Shown one piece after another: positions 14,290 through 18,581 of a DNA stretch of 18,581 bases. Origin of the DNA: JAZDCJ01 sp036311985 (lineage in GTDB: Bacteria > Actinomycetota > Actinomycetes > Actinomycetales > Micrococcaceae). The translations under genes were made by a program, and so were the position numbers. How positions within the stretch are numbered: the stretch's first letter is position 1; each line of letters begins with the position of its first letter. Location of the stretch: assembly GCF_036311985.1 (NCBI RefSeq), contig NZ_JAZDCJ010000008.1. One strand, 5' to 3'. Under the pieces are notes generated by a model. That model did not search any database, was not told where the DNA came from, and saw nothing but the letters and a program-made list of their open reading frames with translations.

Positions 14290-15798
14290 CTACCAGGCCG
14301 AGGGCCGGTAGTCCTTGATGAAGCAGCCGTAGAGGTCCGTGCCGCGCTCGCCCTCCACGATGGGGTGGTAGACGCGGGCGGCGCCGTCGACGAGGTCGAG
14401 CGGCGCGTGCCAGCCCTCGGCCGCGTGCCGCACCTTGTCCGCATGCGGGCGCTCGTCCGTGATCCACCCGGTGTCGACGGCGGTCATGAGGATGCCGTCG
14501 GTCTCGAGCATCTCCTCGGCGGACGTCCTGGTGAGCATGTTCAGGGCGGCCTTGGCCATGTTCGTATGGGGGTGGCCCGCGCCCTTGTAGCGGCGCGAGA
14601 ACTGGCCCTCCATGGCGGAGACGTTCACGATGTACTTCCGCCGTGCGGGCGAGGCCGCCAGGGCGGGGCGGAGGCGGCCGGCCAGGAGGAACGGGGCCGT
14701 GACGTTGCAGAGCTGGACCTCGAGGAGTTCGAGGGCGTCGACGGATCCCAGGACCTGCGTCCAGCTGTTCTCCGAGACGAGGTCCGGGACGAGCCCTCCG
14801 GCGTCGATCGCGGTGCCCTCGGCGATCCGGGCGAGCGAGGCCGAGCCGGCGGTCATCGCGAGCTCGGCAAGGCGCGCGGGTTCCACCGTCGACGGCGCCA
14901 GGAGCGCGCCGGCCTCGAGGTCGAACGCCGCGGCGAGGGCCTGCGGGTGCGCCTCGGGCGGGTGTCCCGCGCCCCAGACCTCGGGGCCGCCGCCGGCCGG
15001 GGTGAGCTCCCGCGGCAGCGGCGCCTCCTCGGCCTCGATGAGGTGGCGGTACGAGTTCGACGTGCGGCGCACCGTCTGGGCCGCGTTGTTGATCAGGATG
15101 TCGAGGTGCCCCTCGCCGAGGAGCCGGTCGGTGAGCGCGACGACCTGCGAGGGATCGCGCAGGTCGATCCCGACGATCCTCAGGCGGTGCAGCCACTCGG
15201 CGCTGTCCGGCAGGGCGGCGAAGCGGCGGGCCGCGTCCCGCGGGAAGCGCGTCGTGATGGTCGTGTGGGCGCCGTCGCGCAACAGGCGCAGGGCGATGTG
15301 CATGCCGATCTTGGCGCGTCCGCCCGTGAGCAGGGCGCGGCGGCCGGAGAGGTCCGTGCCGGCGGTGCGCCAGTGGCGGCCGTCGGCCGCGCACCTCGGG
15401 CACAGGAGGTGGTGGAAGGCGTCGACGGTCGTGAAGGGCTGCTTGCAGACGTAGCACTTGCGCGGCTGGCGGTACTCGCCCGCCGTCGCCCCGGGAGCCG
15501 TCGAGGTCAGCGGCAGGCCCTCCGTCTCGTCGTCGAGGCGGTCGGCCGCGCCCGTGGCCGTGAGCTCCATCAGGCGGCGGTCGGCCTCGAGCTCCTCCTG
15601 GCGGGCCAGCGTGCGCCGGTGCCGCTTGACCTCCTTGAACATCTTGCCCGTGGCGCGGCGCACGGCGACGAAGCGCTCGTCGTCGTCGGGCAGCGTGTGC
15701 ACGGCCGCGAGGACGCGCAGGCAGGCCGCGAGGTCCTCGGGGGAGAAGGGCTGGTCGTCGGATTCCGCGGCGGAACGGGGCGTGCTTGCATCACTCAT
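14290..15798 (-). CDS. SDR-like oxidoreductase with N-terminal CxxC...CxxC motif
   Basis: This 502-residue protein holds an NAD(P)-binding Rossmann domain of the short-chain dehydrogenase/reductase superfamily from about 150 on: TGGRAKIG (158-165), INNAAQ (236-241), N365, and NVSAMEG (392-398) with the likely active serine S394. In place of YxxxK it has T412-N-M-A-K416, so the catalytic tyrosine is absent. Residues 1-105 are charged and helical. CYVC (115-118) and CPRC (133-136) with HH between them suggest a small zinc-binding unit. An insertion of roughly 100 residues (about 245-350) separates the NNAA motif from the later helices. The product is much longer than a classical ~250-residue SDR. 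The ATG at 15798 has a TAGGGT box 9 nt upstream. I do not recognise a specific function. Confidence 0.8.
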   Translation of the reverse strand: MSDASTPRSAAESDDQPFSPEDLAACLRVLAAVHTLPDDDERFVAVRRATGKMFKEVKRHRRTLARQEELEADRRLMELTATGAADRLDDETEGLPLTSTAPGATAGEYRQPRKCYVCKQPFTTVDAFHHLLCPRCAADGRHWRTAGTDLSGRRALLTGGRAKIGMHIALRLLRDGAHTTITTRFPRDAARRFAALPDSAEWLHRLRIVGIDLRDPSQVVALTDRLLGEGHLDILINNAAQTVRRTSNSYRHLIEAEEAPLPRELTPAGGGPEVWGAGHPPEAHPQALAAAFDLEAGALLAPSTVEPARLAELAMTAGSASLARIAEGTAIDAGGLVPDLVSENSWTQVLGSVDALELLEVQLCNVTAPFLLAGRLRPALAASPARRKYIVNVSAMEGQFSRRYKGAGHPHTNMAKAALNMLTRTSAEEMLETDGILMTAVDTGWITDERPHADKVRHAAEGWHAPLDLVDGAARVYHPIVEGERGTDLYGCFIKDYRPSAW

Positions 15799-15807
15799 GT
15801 CGGGGAC

Positions 15808-15813
15808 ACCCTA
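15808..15813 (-). promoter_or_regulatory. Candidate -10 box of the SDR-like gene
   Basis: TAGGGT on the minus strand ends 9 nt before the ATG at 15798, which would give a leaderless or nearly leaderless mRNA. No Shine-Dalgarno sequence or clear -35 is seen. Confidence 0.35.
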
Positions 15814-15855
15814 TCGCCCGGGGGCCGCGATCGCGGCATCGTGGAGGCCCGGGCG

Positions 15856-15886
15856 GGGGGCCGGGGCGTTTCCGGGCCCGGCCCCC
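15856..15886 (-). terminator. Candidate terminator hairpin after glgC
   Basis: GGGGGCCGGG (15856-15865) and CCCGGCCCCC (15877-15886) form a perfect 10-bp stem with an 11-nt loop. It lies 18 bp past the glgC stop and before the SDR-like gene. No U-tract follows on the minus strand. Confidence 0.5.
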
Positions 15887-15904
15887 TCCGCCCCGGCGGC
15901 CCGC

Positions 15905-17173
15905 TCAGTCCCGCGCGGCGACGCGCCCCGGCTGCGGCACGACGAGCTGTCCCTTGCTCAGCACCGTCAGCCCGGACGGGGTCACGGTGAAGCCGCGGGC
16001 GCGGTCGGCCTCGGGGTCCACGCCGATCTCGACCCCGTCGGGGACGACGACGTTCTTGTCGATGATCGCGTGGTGGATCCTCGCGCCGGCCCCGACCTTC
16101 ACGTTGTCCAGCAGGACGGAGCGCGAGACGTGGGCCCCCTGGGAGACCTCGACGTCGGTTCCCAGGACGGAATTCTCGACGAGCGCGCCGGAGACGAGGA
16201 CGCCCGCCGCGAGGATCGAGTCGTGGGCCTGGCCGGGCGTTCCGTCGGCCCCGCGCACCATCTTGGCGGGAGGGGAGACGGTCGGCCGGGTGAAGATCGG
16301 CCACTGCCGGTTGTAGAGGTTGAATTCCGGGATCGGGGCGATGAGGTCCATGTGGGCCTCGAAGTAGGAATCCAGCGTGCCCACGTCGCGCCAGTAGCGG
16401 CTGCCGTCGCTGGCCTCCCCGGGGACGGGGTTGAGCGTGAAGTCGTACACGGCGCAATCACGCCGTTCGACGAAGGAGGGGATGATGTCCCCGCCCATGT
16501 CGTGGGCCGTGTCGTCGCGGAGGGCGTCCTGCTCGAGGGCCTCGACGAGGGCGTCGGCGTTGAAGATGTAGTTGCCCATCGAGGCCAGGAAGCTCTCCGG
16601 GTCGTCGGCGAGCCCGGCCGTGGTCTCGGGCTTCTCCACGAAGCCGGAGATGAGCTGCGGCGCGTCGGGGTCGACCTCGATGACGCCGAACTGGTTCGCG
16701 AGCGAAAGCGGCTGGCGGACGGCGGCGACGGAGGCCGAGACGCCGGCGGCGATATGGGCCTCGAGCATCTCGGAGAAGTCCATCCGGTACACGTGGTCCG
16801 CCCCGACCACGACGACGTAGTCCGGGTTGGCGTCCGTGATCAGGTTCTTGGACTGCAGGATCGCATTGGCCGAGCCGAGGAACCACTCCTTGCCGAGGCG
16901 CTGCTGGGCCGGCACGCTGGCGACGTAGTTGTTCAGCTGTCCGGAAAGCCGCCAGGTCTCGGAGATGTGGCGGTCCAGACTGTGGGACTTGTACTGCGTG
17001 AGGACGACGACCTGGTAGTAGCCGGAGTTGACGACGTTGGACAGGGCGAAGTCGATCAGGCGATAGCCGCCGCCGAACGGGACGGCCGGTTTGGCGCGGT
17101 CCGCCGTCAGCGGCATGAGCCGCTTTCCCTCGCCGCCGGCAAGCACGATGGCGAGGACCTTCTTCGTGGGCAT
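15905..17173 (-). CDS. glgC: Glucose-1-phosphate adenylyltransferase (ADP-glucose pyrophosphorylase)
   Basis: GlgC makes ADP-glucose from glucose-1-phosphate and ATP, the committed step of bacterial glycogen/alpha-glucan synthesis. The 422-residue product has the nucleotidyltransferase signature LAGGEGKRLMPLT (11-23) with KPAVPFGG (28-35), the glgC motif WFLGSANAI (97-105), VVGADHVYRMDF (122-133), FVEKP (178-182) and WRDVGTLDSY (261-270), then a C-terminal left-handed beta-helix region. Length and motifs are standard for GlgC. I start at the ATG at 17173 rather than the GTG at 17179, because GAGGGAG lies 5 nt before the ATG. It is divergent from glgA. A TAGTGT -10 box on the minus strand (17241-17236) lies inside a shared palindrome. 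Confidence 0.96.
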   Translation of the reverse strand: MPTKKVLAIVLAGGEGKRLMPLTADRAKPAVPFGGGYRLIDFALSNVVNSGYYQVVVLTQYKSHSLDRHISETWRLSGQLNNYVASVPAQQRLGKEWFLGSANAILQSKNLITDANPDYVVVVGADHVYRMDFSEMLEAHIAAGVSASVAAVRQPLSLANQFGVIEVDPDAPQLISGFVEKPETTAGLADDPESFLASMGNYIFNADALVEALEQDALRDDTAHDMGGDIIPSFVERRDCAVYDFTLNPVPGEASDGSRYWRDVGTLDSYFEAHMDLIAPIPEFNLYNRQWPIFTRPTVSPPAKMVRGADGTPGQAHDSILAAGVLVSGALVENSVLGTDVEVSQGAHVSRSVLLDNVKVGAGARIHHAIIDKNVVVPDGVEIGVDPEADRARGFTVTPSGLTVLSKGQLVVPQPGRVAARD

Positions 17174-17232
17174 GGGCACTCCCTCGTTTCCTAGGGCCGG
17201 CGTGGCCTGCCGACCTCGACGATCACCACAAT

Positions 17233-17269
17233 GTCACACTATGTGACCGGGCTCGCACCGACTACGTTG
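17233..17269. promoter_or_regulatory. Shared glgC-glgA control region: palindrome, CRP/GlxR-like site and two promoters
   Basis: The perfect inverted repeat GTCACA-CTA-TGTGAC spans 17233-17247. TGTGA-CCGGGC-TCGCA (17242-17257) matches the CRP/GlxR pattern TGTGA-N6-TCACA at nine of ten positions. For glgA, TGTGAC (17242-17247) and TACGTT (17264-17269) with a 16-bp spacer form a promoter. For glgC, TAGTGT lies at 17241-17236 on the minus strand. In Corynebacterium glutamicum the divergent glgA/glgC genes are controlled by GlxR; control by a similar regulator here is inference. Confidence 0.45.
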
Positions 17270-17274
17270 TGAGT

Positions 17275-18471
17275 GTGCGAGTAGACATTGTTACCAAGGA
17301 ATTCCCGCCCACGATCTACGGCGGGGCCGGCGTCCACGTCGCGGAGCTCGGGCGCGTGCTGGCCCCGCGGCTCGAGCTGCGCATCCGTGCCTTCGGCGAT
17401 CCGCGGCCCGAGGACTACCACGGCGCGCTCGTCTCCAGCTACGGCGTCCCGCCCGGCCTCGGCTCGGCGAACGCCGCGCTCCAGACGCTGGGCACCGATC
17501 TGGAGATCGTGCAGGACCTGGCCGGCGCCGAGCTCGTGCATTCCCACACCTGGTATGCCAACATGGCCGGCCATTGGGGATCGCTCCTGCACGGCATCCC
17601 GCACGTCGTTTCGGCGCACTCGCTCGAGCCGCTGCGCCCGTGGAAGGCGGAGCAGCTCGGTGGAGGGTACGCGCTGAGCTCGTGGGCGGAGTCGACCGCC
17701 TACCATGCCGCCGCCGCGGTCATCGCCGTCTCGGCGGGCATGCGGGCCGACATCCTACGCGCCTATCCGGGAATCGACCCGGACCGCGTCCACGTGGTCC
17801 ACAACGGGATCGACGTCGACGCGTGGTCCGACGCCCCCGGTACGGACACGCTCGAGGGTCTCGGCATCGATCCGGACCGCCCCACGGTCGCCTTCGTCGG
17901 CCGCATCACGCGGCAGAAGGGCGTTCCGTACCTCTTGCGGGCCGCGGCCCAGTTGCCGCCCGAGGTCCAGCTGGTGCTGTGCGCGGGCGCCGCGGACACG
18001 CCGGAGCTGGCCGCGGAGGTCGCCGGGCTCGTGGAGGGGCTGAAGTCCTCGCGCGACGGCGTCGTCGTCATCGAGCGCATGCTCCCGCGGCGCGAGCTCA
18101 GCCAGGTGCTCGCCCAGGCCACCGTCTTCGCGTGCCCGTCGATCTACGAGCCGCTGGGCATCGTGAACCTCGAGGCGATGGCCTGTGGAACGGCCGTCGT
18201 CGCGAGCGCCACGGGCGGGATCCCGGAGGTCGTCGCGGACGGCGAGACCGGGTACCTCGTGCCCCTCGAACAAGTCCAGGACGGCACCGGCACGCCCCTG
18301 GATCCGGAGGGCTTCGTCCGGGACTTCGCCGCGGCCCTCGTCCGGGCCCTCGGGGATCCGGAGCGGGCCCGGGCCATGGGAGCCGCGGGCCGCCGCCGCG
18401 CCGCCGGGCACTTCTCCTGGGACGCCATCGCGGACAAGACCATCGAGGTCTACCGCTCGGCCCTCGCCTGA
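17275..18471 (+). CDS. glgA: Glycogen synthase / alpha-maltose-1-phosphate synthase (GT4 family)
   Basis: This 398-residue glycosyltransferase uses ADP-glucose from GlgC. Actinobacterial members of this GT4 group are annotated as glycogen synthase GlgA, but the mycobacterial enzyme (GlgM) makes maltose-1-phosphate for the GlgE pathway, so either product is possible. The chain starts MRVDIVTKEFPP with YGGAGVHVAEL (15-25), has FVGRITRQKG (207-216) at the start of the second Rossmann domain and the GT4 E-x7-E motif EPLGIVNLE (292-300), then GGIPEVVADGETGYLV. At ~400 residues it is shorter than the GT5 synthases of E. coli type. I choose the GTG at 17275 over 17269, because 17269 lies inside the -10 box TACGTT and family members begin MRV. 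The mRNA appears leaderless. Confidence 0.92.
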   Translation: MRVDIVTKEFPPTIYGGAGVHVAELGRVLAPRLELRIRAFGDPRPEDYHGALVSSYGVPPGLGSANAALQTLGTDLEIVQDLAGAELVHSHTWYANMAGHWGSLLHGIPHVVSAHSLEPLRPWKAEQLGGGYALSSWAESTAYHAAAAVIAVSAGMRADILRAYPGIDPDRVHVVHNGIDVDAWSDAPGTDTLEGLGIDPDRPTVAFVGRITRQKGVPYLLRAAAQLPPEVQLVLCAGAADTPELAAEVAGLVEGLKSSRDGVVVIERMLPRRELSQVLAQATVFACPSIYEPLGIVNLEAMACGTAVVASATGGIPEVVADGETGYLVPLEQVQDGTGTPLDPEGFVRDFAAALVRALGDPERARAMGAAGRRRAAGHFSWDAIADKTIEVYRSALA

Positions 18472-18500
18472 CGGGACGCCGGGAGGACGACGCCGGACGC

Positions 18501-18541
18501 GCACCGGGGCGGTCGCGACCGGTTCCGCCCCGCCGCGGTGC
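18501..18541 (+). terminator. Candidate terminator after glgA
   Basis: GGGGCGG (18506-18512) pairs with CCGCCCC (18525-18531) around a 12-nt loop. GCACC (18501-18505) and GGTGC (18537-18541) extend the stem across a bulge. It begins 30 nt after the glgA stop. There is no U-tract. Beyond it, to the window end at 18581, I see no gene start. Confidence 0.45.
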
Positions 18542-18581
18542 GGTGACGGACGTCGCGGGGCCGTAGGACGGACGACGCCGG

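Noticed and set aside
14233..17194. Long plus-strand open frames opposite the SDR-like gene and glgC
   Set aside because: They are antisense to genes with clear motifs and carry low-complexity, charged sequence without recognisable domains.

Overview
The window is very GC-rich (roughly 72-74% by eye) and tightly packed, with strong third-position G/C bias. The genes resemble those of Micrococcales/Micrococcaceae-type actinobacteria (Arthrobacter, Kocuria, Micrococcus and relatives). The evidence is an actinobacterial VanW-type wall protein, divergent glgC/glgA of actinobacterial type, a type B ribosomal protein L31, the ATP-grasp/alpha-E/transglutaminase trio also known from mycobacteria, and several apparently leaderless genes whose -10 boxes end 5-7 nt before the start codon. 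I cannot name the genus. I see no mobile elements, tRNAs, rRNAs or CRISPR arrays, and no gene-free gap longer than about 150 bases.

Layout. Bases 72-2808 (minus strand): serB (phosphoserine phosphatase) followed by a membrane-anchored VanW-domain protein. Bases 2922-5326 (plus): a three-gene operon of an orphan ABC ATPase, a TauE/SafE (TSUP) permease and a SPOUT/TrmH RNA methyltransferase, joined by a 6-nt gap and a GTGA overlap. Bases 5367-5785: a complete rpmE2 (bL31 type B) unit with a sigma-70-like promoter, a two-hairpin leader and a terminator. Bases 5835-7025: a lipoate-protein ligase with its accessory domain at the N-terminus. Bases 7100-10792 (minus): a YeiH-type permease followed by the M1 aminopeptidase PepN. 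Bases 10899-14285 (plus): circularly permuted ATP-grasp protein, alpha-E protein and transglutaminase-like protein. Bases 14290-15798 (minus): an unusual SDR-like protein with a four-cysteine motif. Bases 15905-18471: divergent glgC (minus) and glgA (plus), sharing a promoter region that holds a perfect palindrome and a CRP/GlxR-like site.

Most of this is core metabolism: serine synthesis, translation and RNA modification, lipoate salvage, peptide turnover, glycogen or alpha-glucan synthesis, and the cell envelope. The part nearest to an uncharacterised biological system is the ATP-grasp/alpha-E/transglutaminase operon, which is conserved across many bacteria and has been predicted to make or attach a peptide, but whose substrate is not known to me. 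The other items worth attention are the rpmE2 leader, the glgC-glgA control region, the SDR-like protein lacking its catalytic tyrosine, and the domain order of the lipoate ligase.
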